In this document: one piece after another, positions 1 to 6,177 of the stretch
Numbering within the stretch: position 1 is the first letter of the stretch
Layout: every line of letters begins with the position of its first letter
From: an uncultured Prevotellaceae bacterium
Lineage (GTDB): Bacteria > Bacteroidota > Bacteroidia > Bacteroidales > Bacteroidaceae
Direction of reading: 5' to 3'
Assembly: GCA_946408305.1 (NCBI GenBank)
Contig: CAMJRQ010000037.1
Span: forward strand, 1 to 8,783
DNA: 8,783 bases
The notes under the pieces: model-generated
Told to the model about the DNA's origin: nothing
Seen by the model: only the letters and a program-made list of their open reading frames with translations
Database searches by the model: none
Program-made: the position numbers and the translations under genes

Positions 1-674
1 GCTTCTGCATGACGGGCCGTCAGGGCTTCGAGGGCAACCTCAGCGTGCGCGACATCCTGAACCAAATCTTCTCGCTCCCCGAACGGGAGAGGCTGACGAA
101 CGTGGTGTTTATGGGGCAAGGCGAACCGATGGACAACATCGACGCCACGCTCGGAGCCACGGCGCTGCTGACGGCCGACTACGGCTGGGCCTGGAGCCCG
201 AAGCGCATCACCGTCTCGACGGTGGGCTCGGAAGCCGGGCTGCGACGCTTCCTCAGCGAGAGCAACTGCCACCTGGCCGTCAGCCTGCACAACCCCTTCC
301 CCGAGGAACGACGCCAGATGATGCCGGCCGAGGGCGGATGCAGCCTGACGCGCATCCTGGAACTGCTGCGGCAGCACGACTGGAGCCAGCAGCGACGGCT
401 GAGCTTCGAATACATCGTCTTCGGCGGGCTGAACGACACGGAGCGCCACGCCCGCGAGCTGGTGCGGCTGCTCGGACAGATGCCCTGCCGCGTGAACCTC
501 ATTCGCTTCCACCCGATTCCCGACGCGCCCTACGAGGGAGCCCCCGAGGAGAAGATGGTGTGGATGAGAGACTATCTGACCCGCCACGGAGTGACCACCA
601 CCATCCGCGCCAGCCGAGGCCAGGACATCATGGCCGCCTGCGGACTGCTGAACACGGCCGTGCAGAACCGCTGA
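1..674 (+). CDS. rlmN: RlmN, 23S rRNA/tRNA adenine-C2 methyltransferase (3' part, 5' end outside window)
   Basis: A cytoplasmic radical-SAM enzyme that methylates C2 of A2503 in 23S rRNA and A37 in some tRNAs, affecting decoding accuracy. The window opens at an F-C pair (bases 3-8), which I take as the last cysteine of the CxxxCxxC iron-sulfur motif, followed by MTGRQGFEGN. Counting from the Met at base 9, the SAM-binding GQGEP motif is at residues 36-40, VSLHNPF lies near residue 90, and RASRGQDIMAACG contains the C-terminal cysteine (residue 211, bases 639-641) that family knowledge identifies as the transiently methylated catalytic cysteine. The ATG at base 9 is internal, not a start, because the cluster's other cysteines must lie upstream. 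The C-terminus is complete and no key residue is missing in the visible part. The DUF4837 gene follows after 37 bases on the same strand. Confidence 0.95.
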   Translation, partial: FCMTGRQGFEGNLSVRDILNQIFSLPERERLTNVVFMGQGEPMDNIDATLGATALLTADYGWAWSPKRITVSTVGSEAGLRRFLSESNCHLAVSLHNPFPEERRQMMPAEGGCSLTRILELLRQHDWSQQRRLSFEYIVFGGLNDTERHARELVRLLGQMPCRVNLIRFHPIPDAPYEGAPEEKMVWMRDYLTRHGVTTTIRASRGQDIMAACGLLNTAVQNR

Positions 675-711
675 ACAACGAAGCCAAGGCTTTCAAAACA
701 ATACGTCAACG

Positions 712-1734
712 ATGAAAAAAGCTCTTCTTGCCATCCTCTCCGCGCTCTTCCTTCTGGGAAGCTGCGAGAAAGGCCCTCTCTATCCGCTGGCCAGCGGAAG
801 GCCCTACGAGGTGCTGGTCGTCATGGACAGCACACTGTGGCAGGCCCCGGCCGGCCGCGCCCTCTTCAGCGTGCTCGACACCGACGTGCCCGGGCTGCCG
901 CAGTCGGAACGCTCGTTCCACATCTCGCAGGCCGAGCCCAGGCATTTCAGCCAGGCACTGCGCATCTTCCGCAACATCATCCAAGTGAACATCGACCCGC
1001 AACAGTTCACTCAGACCCGAATGCGCTTCGTCCGCGACAAGTACGCCAAGGAGCAGATTATCGTGACGTTCAACTCGCCCAGCGAGGAATCGTTCCGCCA
1101 GTTCTGCCAAGAGAACAGCCAGACGATTGTGGACTTCCTGACGAAGACCGAGATGAACCGTCTGGTCAAACAGCTCGAGAAGAAATATTCGAAGGTCACC
1201 GACGACCTGGCCTGGCAGAAGTTCGCCTGCCACCTCTACGCTCCCCATGAGATAAAGAGCTACAAGACGGGCGAACATTTCTTCTGGACGAGCAACAACA
1301 CGGCCTCGGGCATCGAGAACATCTGCATGTACAGCTACCCCTACGAAGGCCCCGAGACGTTCAACAAGGAGTATGTCCTGGCAAAGCGCGACTCGGTGAT
1401 GAAGGAGAACCTGCCCGGCGAACGCGAGGGGATGTACATGCAGACCGACACACTCTGCACCACGGTTCGCCCCATCACCGTGCACGGCAGCTACGCCCTG
1501 GAGACGCGCGGCCTCTGGGTGATGCGCAACGATGCCATGGGCGGCCCCTTCGTGAGCCACAGCCGAGTGGACGCCGAGACGAACCGTGTGGTCGTCGTCG
1601 AGGGCTTCGTCTATGCCCCCGAGAAGATGAAGCGCGGACTCATCCGCCGGCTCGAAGGAGCACTCTACACCCTTCGTCTGCCCGCCGAGACCATCCCGGA
1701 ACCTGCGGCGGAAGAAGCAGAGATAAAGGATTAG
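712..1734 (+). CDS. DUF4837 family lipoprotein
   Basis: A predicted lipoprotein of 340 residues. The N-terminus MKKALLAILSALFLLGSC is a type II signal peptide with the lipobox LGSC, so Cys18 should be lipidated and the protein anchored to an envelope membrane. The body (for example the segment near residues 40-100 with VLVVMDSTLW and FRNIIQVNIDP) matches my memory of the Bacteroidetes DUF4837 family, whose function is not known. The C-terminal tail is Glu/Ala-rich. The start is the ATG giving the signal peptide. No Shine-Dalgarno sequence precedes it, as is normal in this phylum. It sits 37 bases after rlmN and 29 bases before pdxA, so it is probably cotranscribed with both. An antisense open frame covers much of it and is treated as a shadow. 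Confidence 0.88.
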   Translation: MKKALLAILSALFLLGSCEKGPLYPLASGRPYEVLVVMDSTLWQAPAGRALFSVLDTDVPGLPQSERSFHISQAEPRHFSQALRIFRNIIQVNIDPQQFTQTRMRFVRDKYAKEQIIVTFNSPSEESFRQFCQENSQTIVDFLTKTEMNRLVKQLEKKYSKVTDDLAWQKFACHLYAPHEIKSYKTGEHFFWTSNNTASGIENICMYSYPYEGPETFNKEYVLAKRDSVMKENLPGEREGMYMQTDTLCTTVRPITVHGSYALETRGLWVMRNDAMGGPFVSHSRVDAETNRVVVVEGFVYAPEKMKRGLIRRLEGALYTLRLPAETIPEPAAEEAEIKD

Positions 1735-1763
1735 GGATTAGACACTGAACATCTAAATAAATT

Positions 1764-2759
1764 ATGGAAAAGATAAAGATTGGAATTACCAACGGCTACA
1801 CCAACGGAGTGGGCTACGAAGTGATACTCAAGGCATTCGAAGAGCCCACGCTGCTGGAGCTCTGCACCCCCATCGTCTACGGCAGCCCCAAGGTGGCTTC
1901 GTATCACCGCAAGGCCCTCGGCCTGACCACCAACTTCGCCACCATCCAGCGCGCCGAAGATGCCATGGAGGGGCGGCTCAATCTGGTGGAATGCATCCAG
2001 GAGGAGGTGAAGGTCGACCTGGGCCTGCAGACGCCCGAAGCCGACCGCGCCACGGCCATCAGCAACGATGCCGCCCTGCGCGGACAGCGCGACGGCCATT
2101 TCGAAGCCCTCGTCTTGGCTCCCGGTGACACAATCAGCGCCACCGACGGCCTCTCGCTCCTCATCAACGAACAGACGCGCATCGCCCTGGCCACCGACAC
2201 ACAGCCCCTCGGAACCGTTGCGGAACAACTCTCGCGCGAATTCATCGTCGAGCGGCTCACGGCCCTCCACACCTCGCTCTGCCGCGACTTTGCCCTCTCG
2301 GGGCCTCGCATCGCAGTCCTCGCCCTGAATCCCCAGCCGGGACGCGAGGAAAAGGAAATCCTCAAGCCCGCCATCGCCGAGGTCAGTCAAGCCCACATCA
2401 CCGCCATGGGCCCCTTTGCAGCCGACACCTTCTTCGGCTCGGGAGCCTACAAGCACTACGACGCCGTCCTGGCCCTCTATCACGACCAGGGAGCCGTCCC
2501 CTTCCAGCTCCTCACCTCCGACTATGCCATCCGGCTCCACCTCGCAGGCCCGACGCTCACCGCTGCACCGCTCGCCGATGCCCCGCTGGCCCTCGCCGGC
2601 AAGGGTGAAGCCGACATAACCTCGTTCTGCAACGCCATCTATGCCGTCACCGACATCCTGCGCAACCGGCAGTCCTACGACCAGGCCCACCAGAACCCTC
2701 TGCCCAAGCTCTTCCACGACAAACGCGAGGACAACCGGCGCCCCGCTGCAGCCGAATAG
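1764..2759 (+). CDS. pdxA: PdxA-like protein (4-hydroxythreonine-4-phosphate dehydrogenase family) with degenerate active site
   Basis: A 331-residue homologue of PdxA, the NAD-dependent enzyme that oxidises 4-hydroxythreonine-4-phosphate in the DXP-dependent pyridoxal phosphate pathway. The family is clear from GITNGYTNGVGYEVILKAF (7-25), CTPIVYGSPKVASYHRKAL (34-52), MGPFAADTFFGSG (215-227), LYHDQG (238-243) and LAGKGEAD (277-284). Several active-site landmarks are changed. The usual GD of the first loop is GY (11-12). The substrate-binding H-T pair in a PGHTE-like loop is missing from a shortened stretch (about 119-138). The first metal His position reads Thr146 and the second reads Gln191 (LNPQPG for LNPHAG). 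Only the third metal His (240) remains. The downstream RTSPxHGTA-like motif with the substrate Arg is replaced by TAAPLADAP (266-274). The protein is about 30 residues shorter than I recall for Bacteroides PdxA. The frame is intact, so this is a diverged protein and not an obvious pseudogene. Family assignment is confident, but enzymatic activity is doubtful. Confidence 0.8.
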   Translation: MEKIKIGITNGYTNGVGYEVILKAFEEPTLLELCTPIVYGSPKVASYHRKALGLTTNFATIQRAEDAMEGRLNLVECIQEEVKVDLGLQTPEADRATAISNDAALRGQRDGHFEALVLAPGDTISATDGLSLLINEQTRIALATDTQPLGTVAEQLSREFIVERLTALHTSLCRDFALSGPRIAVLALNPQPGREEKEILKPAIAEVSQAHITAMGPFAADTFFGSGAYKHYDAVLALYHDQGAVPFQLLTSDYAIRLHLAGPTLTAAPLADAPLALAGKGEADITSFCNAIYAVTDILRNRQSYDQAHQNPLPKLFHDKREDNRRPAAAE

Positions 2760-2802
2760 AAAATTCAGCACCCGGCAGACCGACATTCTCGAAAAATTGA
2801 CG

Positions 2803-2810
2803 TACCTTTG
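2803..2810 (+). promoter_or_regulatory. Predicted Bacteroidetes -7 box for the regulator-lptE-TPR unit
   Basis: TACCTTTG fits the Bacteroidetes primary-sigma -7 consensus TAnnTTTG exactly and lies in the 87-base gap after pdxA, 37 bases before the regulator's ATG. No clear TTG is visible about 20 bases upstream, so strength is uncertain. An alternative TTG start for the regulator (bases 2808-2810) falls inside this box, which argues for the downstream ATG. Confidence 0.6.
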
Positions 2811-2846
2811 CAGGATGGGAGTCACTACCCTCCTGCCATTCATAAA

Positions 2847-4079
2847 ATGAAAACCGACATAGACCTCAGACAACTCAAGCTGCGCTACGGAGTGGTCGGG
2901 CGCGACGAAGCGCTCGACGAAGCCCTCCGCACAGCCGTTCAGGTGGCGCGCACCGACCTCTCCGTGCTCATCCAGGGCGAGAGCGGTGTGGGCAAGGAGG
3001 TCATTCCCCGCATCATCCACGACAACAGCCTGCGCAAGAACAAGCGATACATCGCCATCAACTGCGGCAGCATCCCCGAGGGCACCATCGACAGCGAGCT
3101 CTTCGGACACGAGAAGGGAGCCTTCACCAGCGCCATCGGCGAACACGAGGGCTACTTCGGAGCCGCCGACGGAGGGACCCTCTTCCTCGACGAGGTGGGC
3201 GAGCTCCCCCTGAGCACACAGGCCCGACTCCTGCGCGTCCTCGAGACGGGCGAATACATCCGCGTCGGCAGCAACCAACCCCGCCACACGAATGCCCGCA
3301 TCGTGGCCGCCACCAACGTAGACATCCCCAACGCCATCCGCCAGGGCCGCTTCCGCGAAGACCTCTACTATCGTCTCTGCACCATCAACATCAAGATGCC
3401 GCCCCTGCGCGACCGGCACGGCGACGCCGTACTGCTCTTCAAGAAGTTTGCCCTCGACAACGCCGCCAAGTACAACATCCCCGAGCCCATCCGCCTCACA
3501 CCCGAGGCCGAGGATGTGGTCAACCGCTACAAGTGGCCGGGCAACATTCGCCAGTTGCTCAACATCACCGAACAGCTCAACATCCTGTCGCAGGAACGCG
3601 CCATCACACCCCAGGTGCTCGCCCGCTACGGAATCGTCCCCAATTCCGACCAGGAGCGTAGCGTCGCCCCCCTCACGGCCAAGAGCAGCACGGCAGGCCA
3701 CGACTACGAGAACGAGATAAAATGGCTCGCACGCGCCGTCATGGAACTGCGCAACGAGGTGAGCGAGCTCAAGTCGCAGCTCCGCCAAGCCCCCAGCGCA
3801 CCGCAGTCAGCTCCCCTGCCGCCTGCCATCCATCCCGCGCCCCAGGCCTCGGCCTCCATCAGCGTCAGTGCCCACACGTCCCAGCCCGTCGACGAGGAAA
3901 TCCAGACGGCCGAGGAGATTGTGGAAGACGAGAACCTCAACCTCTTCGAAATGGAGAAGCGCAACATCGTCAAGGCTCTCCAGCGCGCCCACTATCGGCG
4001 CAAGGCCGCAGCCGAAGACCTGGGCATCAGCGAGCGCACCCTCTACCGAAAAATCAAGGACTATGGCATCGAGGAATAA
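2847..4079 (+). CDS. Sigma-54-type AAA+ transcriptional regulator with Fis-like HTH, no receiver domain
   Basis: A 410-residue transcription activator of the bacterial enhancer-binding class. The AAA+ domain begins almost at the N-terminus: Walker A GESGVGK (44-50), the sigma-54 contact loop read as GAFTSA (91-96), Walker B TLFLDE (111-116), arginine-finger region FREDLYYR (169-176) and sensor II PGNIRQL (231-237). A predicted short coiled coil follows (about 288-313), then a Pro/Ala/Ser-rich linker (about 314-348), then a C-terminal Fis-type helix-turn-helix (KAAAEDLGISERTLYRKIKDYGI, about 386-408). There is no receiver, PAS or GAF domain, so the input signal is not apparent. The contact loop differs from the canonical GAFTGA by Gly to Ser. 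I chose the ATG at 2847 over a TTG at 2808 because the latter lies in the promoter box. The 3' end overlaps lptE by 17 bases, suggesting coupled translation. Targets cannot be told from this window. Confidence 0.9.
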   Translation: MKTDIDLRQLKLRYGVVGRDEALDEALRTAVQVARTDLSVLIQGESGVGKEVIPRIIHDNSLRKNKRYIAINCGSIPEGTIDSELFGHEKGAFTSAIGEHEGYFGAADGGTLFLDEVGELPLSTQARLLRVLETGEYIRVGSNQPRHTNARIVAATNVDIPNAIRQGRFREDLYYRLCTINIKMPPLRDRHGDAVLLFKKFALDNAAKYNIPEPIRLTPEAEDVVNRYKWPGNIRQLLNITEQLNILSQERAITPQVLARYGIVPNSDQERSVAPLTAKSSTAGHDYENEIKWLARAVMELRNEVSELKSQLRQAPSAPQSAPLPPAIHPAPQASASISVSAHTSQPVDEEIQTAEEIVEDENLNLFEMEKRNIVKALQRAHYRRKAAAEDLGISERTLYRKIKDYGIEE

Positions 4080-4590
4080 CCGATACACCCTCCTCGCAGG
4101 GCTCCTCTGCTGCGCCCTGCTGTTCGTGGTCGCCTGCAAGGTTGAGTACCGTTTCAACGGTGCCAGCATCGACTATACGAAGACCAAGACCATCCAGATT
4201 GACAACTTCCCCATCCGCAGCGCCTACGTCTGGCCCCCCATGCAGAGTATCTTCCAGACCAAGCTCACCGACATCTACGCCCGCCAGACCAAGCTGCGCC
4301 AGGTGAAGAAGAACGGCGACCTGCAGCTCGCAGGCGAGATAACCGGGTTCGACCAGTTCAACAAGTCCATCTCGAGCGATGGATACAGCAGCCAGGTGCA
4401 GCTCAAGATGACGGTCAACGTGCGCTTCGTCAACAACGCCAACCACAACGAGGACTTCGAGAAACAATTCTCGGCCACCGCCGACTACGAAGCCTCGCAG
4501 CAGCTCACCGCCGTACAGGAAGAACTCGTCAACCAGATGTCAAAGGACATCACCGAACAAATATTCAACGCCACCGTCGCCAACTGGTAA
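4063..4590 (+). CDS. lptE: LptE, LPS-assembly lipoprotein (Bacteroidetes type)
   Basis: A 175-residue outer-membrane lipoprotein. In the LPS transport pathway LptE forms the plug of the LptD translocon that delivers lipopolysaccharide to the outer leaflet. The N-terminus has a hydrophobic stretch (about 9-24) and the lipobox VVAC with Cys25, immediately followed by KVEYRFNGASI. The body shows the family pattern: IQIDNFPIRSAYV, then GDLQLAGEITGFD, TVNVRFVNNAN and a C-terminal FNATVANW, all typical of Bacteroidetes LptE. I chose the ATG at 4063 because it gives a standard lipoprotein signal; the frame is open further upstream, but that sequence is out of frame with and inside the regulator gene. 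The 17-base overlap with the regulator and the 6-base gap to the next gene indicate one transcript. LptD is not in the window. Confidence 0.9.
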   Translation: MASRNNRYTLLAGLLCCALLFVVACKVEYRFNGASIDYTKTKTIQIDNFPIRSAYVWPPMQSIFQTKLTDIYARQTKLRQVKKNGDLQLAGEITGFDQFNKSISSDGYSSQVQLKMTVNVRFVNNANHNEDFEKQFSATADYEASQQLTAVQEELVNQMSKDITEQIFNATVANW

Positions 4591-4596
4591 CCCAAC

Positions 4597-5385
4597 ATGG
4601 CACTCCGTCTCACCGAATACATCCGCAGGCCCGACGCCCTCGACCACCAGGCCGCAGCCCAGCTGCGCCAATCCCTCGAGCGTTTCCCTTATAACCATTC
4701 GGCCCGCATCCTCCTCCTCCAGGCTCTCCACCGGCTCCACGACCCCGCCTTCGACTCCGAGCTTCGCCGCAGCGCTCCCCTGCTGCCCAGCCGTCAGGCC
4801 GTCTTCCGCCTCACCGAGGAGGCTCATTATCGGCAAGACTCTCTCCGCCAGCGCTTCGAGACCGACGGCCCGGCGGCCGATACCACACAATCGCTCATCG
4901 ACTCCTTCCTCGACAACCTGCCGCCGCAGCCCGTCAGCCACCGCGCCGCCATCGACGCCACACAAGACTACATGGGATACCTCCTCCAGCAGACCGACGA
5001 GGCAGCGGATGAAGCAGACCTGCCCATCGACGAGAACGGTCTCATCGACCAATTCCTACTCCGCAGCAAAGGCCGCATCCGGCTCGACGACGACGCCGAC
5101 AACACACCGCCCGGCACGAAGCCGAACGCCCTCACACCAAACGAGACCGCAGGACAGACGGCTGACGAAACCGACGACCTCCTCACCGACGAAGCGGAGA
5201 GCGTAGCACCCGTCAGCGAGATTCTCACCGAGAGTTTGGCCCATATTTACATCAAACAAGGTAAATTTCAGCAGGCAATCGAAATTATCCGCCGACTTTC
5301 CTTGAAATATCCAAAAAAAAATCGTTACTTTGCAGACCAAATCCGCTTCCTCGAGAAGTTAATCATTAATAACCAAAACAAATAA
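4597..5385 (+). CDS. Conserved hypothetical protein with C-terminal TPR-like helices
   Basis: A 262-residue soluble protein with no signal peptide or membrane segment. The N-terminal part (1-90) is helical and charged, with RFPYNHSARILLLQALHRLHD (34-54) resembling a helical-repeat unit. The middle (about 95-205) is acidic and probably flexible. The C-terminus (212-245) contains SLAHIYIKQGKFQQAIEIIRRL followed by SLKYPKKNRYFADQ, which reads as one tetratricopeptide repeat. I know this as a conserved Bacteroidales gene between lptE and secG, with no established function; a protein-interaction role is inference. It starts 6 bases after lptE. The last 160 bases are visibly more AT-rich than the rest of the gene and contain the predicted secG promoter, so this codon usage may be constrained by that signal. 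Confidence 0.8.
   Translation: MALRLTEYIRRPDALDHQAAAQLRQSLERFPYNHSARILLLQALHRLHDPAFDSELRRSAPLLPSRQAVFRLTEEAHYRQDSLRQRFETDGPAADTTQSLIDSFLDNLPPQPVSHRAAIDATQDYMGYLLQQTDEAADEADLPIDENGLIDQFLLRSKGRIRLDDDADNTPPGTKPNALTPNETAGQTADETDDLLTDEAESVAPVSEILTESLAHIYIKQGKFQQAIEIIRRLSLKYPKKNRYFADQIRFLEKLIINNQNK
5302..5332 (+). promoter_or_regulatory. Predicted secG promoter inside the TPR gene
   Basis: TTG at 5302-5304, 20 bases of spacer, then TTACTTTG at 5325-5332, one mismatch from the TAnnTTTG box of Bacteroidetes promoters. An A-run (5313-5321) lies in the spacer. Transcription would begin near 5337-5342, leaving a leader of about 60 bases before the secG ATG. The same TTG-N20 spacing is seen in the promoter at 5845-5875. 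Confidence 0.55.
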
Positions 5386-5400
5386 AACATAAAAAAAGAC

Positions 5401-5751
5401 ATGTACACCTCAATTGTAATCCTCGTAGTCATCGCCTCCGTGCTCATGTGCCTCATCGTGCTCATCCAGGAATCCAAGGGCGGCGGACTGGCAGCCGACT
5501 ACACCAGCAACAACCAGATTCTGGGCGCCCCCAAGACCACCAATTTCATTGAGAAAGCCACATGGACGCTGGCTGGCATCATGATCGTGCTGAGCATCCT
5601 CAGCGTAGCCTTCCTCCCCGGCGGCAACCGCGGCACGTCCGTAATGGAAGCCCCCGCCATCGAGCAGACGGCCACCAACCCCAACAACCTGCCCGGAATG
5701 ACGCAGCCCGAGGCTCCCGCCGAGGCTCCTGCTGAAACGCCTGCCGAGTAA
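5401..5751 (+). CDS. secG: SecG, preprotein translocase subunit
   Basis: A 116-residue inner-membrane protein that stimulates protein export through SecYEG. It has two predicted membrane helices: residues 2-22 (YTSIVILVVIASVLMCLIVLI) and about 53-72. Between them is the diagnostic cytoplasmic loop QESKGGGLAADY, followed by NFIEKATW, which precedes the second helix. After the second helix is a Pro/Ala/Glu-rich tail ending in repeated APAE units; such low-complexity tails are common in Bacteroidetes SecG. The ATG is preceded by an A-rich leader without Shine-Dalgarno. It is the last plus-strand protein gene before the non-coding region. It probably has its own promoter within the upstream TPR gene in addition to read-through. 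No clear intrinsic terminator follows directly; the first strong one is at 5940-5974. Confidence 0.93.
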   Translation: MYTSIVILVVIASVLMCLIVLIQESKGGGLAADYTSNNQILGAPKTTNFIEKATWTLAGIMIVLSILSVAFLPGGNRGTSVMEAPAIEQTATNPNNLPGMTQPEAPAEAPAETPAE

Positions 5752-5844
5752 TCCGCCGCCTCCCTCCTCGTCACACTCACGCGGAGGATGGGCACGAATC
5801 ACTCGCCCTGAAGCGCGATTGTGTTAAAAAACATAAAAACGGTA

Positions 5845-5875
5845 TTGCAGGAACGAGCAAAACCCCGTAATTTTG
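5845..5875 (+). promoter_or_regulatory. Strong Bacteroidetes-type promoter for the small RNA
   Basis: TTG at 5845-5847, a 20-base spacer, then TAATTTTG at 5868-5875, an exact TAnnTTTG match. It lies outside any protein gene, and the expected start (about 5880-5883) is followed within 100 bases by an intrinsic terminator. The -7 box sits in one arm of an inverted repeat (5852-5883). Confidence 0.65.
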
Positions 5876-5883
5876 CTCTCGTT
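5852..5883. repeat. Imperfect inverted repeat overlapping the small-RNA promoter
   Basis: AACGAGCAAAA (5852-5862) pairs with TTTTGCTCTCGTT (5871-5883), leaving a 2-base bulge and an 8-base loop. The right arm includes the TTTTG of the -7 box, so this may be an operator for a dimeric repressor or simply a dyad at the promoter. The sequence shows the dyad; the function is inference. Confidence 0.5.
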
Positions 5884-5974
5884 ATCCCGAAGACAATCTT
5901 TTTACCTTAGACTAAAACTAATACCTACCAAGGTATCGGGCGGAGGTAGCTGAGAAGCCACCTCCGCTTTTTTT
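5881..5974 (+). ncRNA. Putative small RNA gene, family not recognised
   Basis: About 94 nt between a good promoter (TTG-N20-TAATTTTG) and a strong intrinsic terminator. There is no ATG, and stops occur in close succession (TAG, TAA, TAA in the 5908-5921 stretch), so it is not coding. Predicted structure: ATACCT (5921-5926) pairs with AGGTAT (5931-5936) around a 4-base loop; alternatively TACCTT (5903-5908) pairs with AAGGTA (5930-5935); CCCGA (5886-5890) can pair with TCGGG (5936-5940), enclosing either one. The 3' end is the terminator hairpin. The middle (about 5891-5920) is A/U-rich and likely single-stranded. The next gene is on the opposite strand, so this is not a leader or riboswitch for a downstream gene. 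I see no features of SRP RNA or tmRNA. Its ends are approximate. Confidence 0.55.
5940..5974 (+). terminator. Strong intrinsic terminator of the small RNA
   Basis: GCGGAGGT (5940-5947) pairs perfectly with ACCTCCGC (5960-5967). Two more pairs form beyond one mismatch (GC 5949-5950 with GC 5957-5958), leaving the loop TGAGAA. A run of seven T follows (5968-5974). It would also stop read-through from secG. Confidence 0.85.
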
Positions 5975-6064
5975 GTGCTCATTTTTACACTTCGAGGCTT
6001 TACGCTGTGACTTTCATTTGACATTTCATCTCATCCGGTTTGGAGCGACGGCCAACCCGAACGA

Positions 6065-6124
6065 AAACAACGTGGAGTTTCGACCCAAGCTCCACAGAGT
6101 TTTGGGCGGAACTCCACGTTGTTT
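6065..6124. repeat. Large palindrome with perfect 15-bp arms
   Basis: AAACAACGTGGAGTT (6065-6079) is the exact reverse complement of 6110-6124. Pairing continues inward with a T-G wobble (6080/6109), CG with CG (6081-6082/6107-6108), one bulged A (6083) and CCCAA (6084-6088) with TTGGG (6102-6106), giving a hairpin of about 23 pairs with a loop of about 13 bases. A further CTCCAC copy lies in the loop region (6090-6095) and in the right arm (6112-6117). It may be a dispersed palindromic repeat unit, a short MITE-like element, or a terminator for the minus strand, where TTGTTTTCG follows the hairpin. Confidence 0.8.
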
Positions 6125-6177
6125 CTTCGCGAGAATGCCGTCATCTTGCCCCGAACCCAGGTTTGCTGGCTGACGAG

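Noticed and set aside
706..1560. 284-codon open frame on the minus strand
   Set aside because: Antisense to the DUF4837 lipoprotein gene, with low-complexity Val/Ala/Leu/Glu content typical of a shadow frame.
2808..2846. Upstream TTG start for the sigma-54-type regulator
   Set aside because: The TTG is part of the predicted -7 promoter box, so it would not be transcribed. The ATG at 2847 gives a normal N-terminus just before the AAA+ domain.
1731..3788. 685-codon open frame on the minus strand
   Set aside because: It is antisense to pdxA and the regulator, both of which have clear family motifs. GC-biased third positions create long antisense frames, and the translation has no recognisable domain.
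5752..5845. Terminator directly after secG
   Set aside because: Only short dyads are present (CCTCC/GGAGG, GGGC/GCCC) and no T-run follows them.
5881..5974. Riboswitch or attenuator leader
   Set aside because: No gene follows on the plus strand; the next gene (engB) is on the opposite strand, so a free small RNA fits better.
5973..6173. 66-codon open frame with TTG start
   Set aside because: The start lies in the terminator T-run, and the frame crosses the palindrome.
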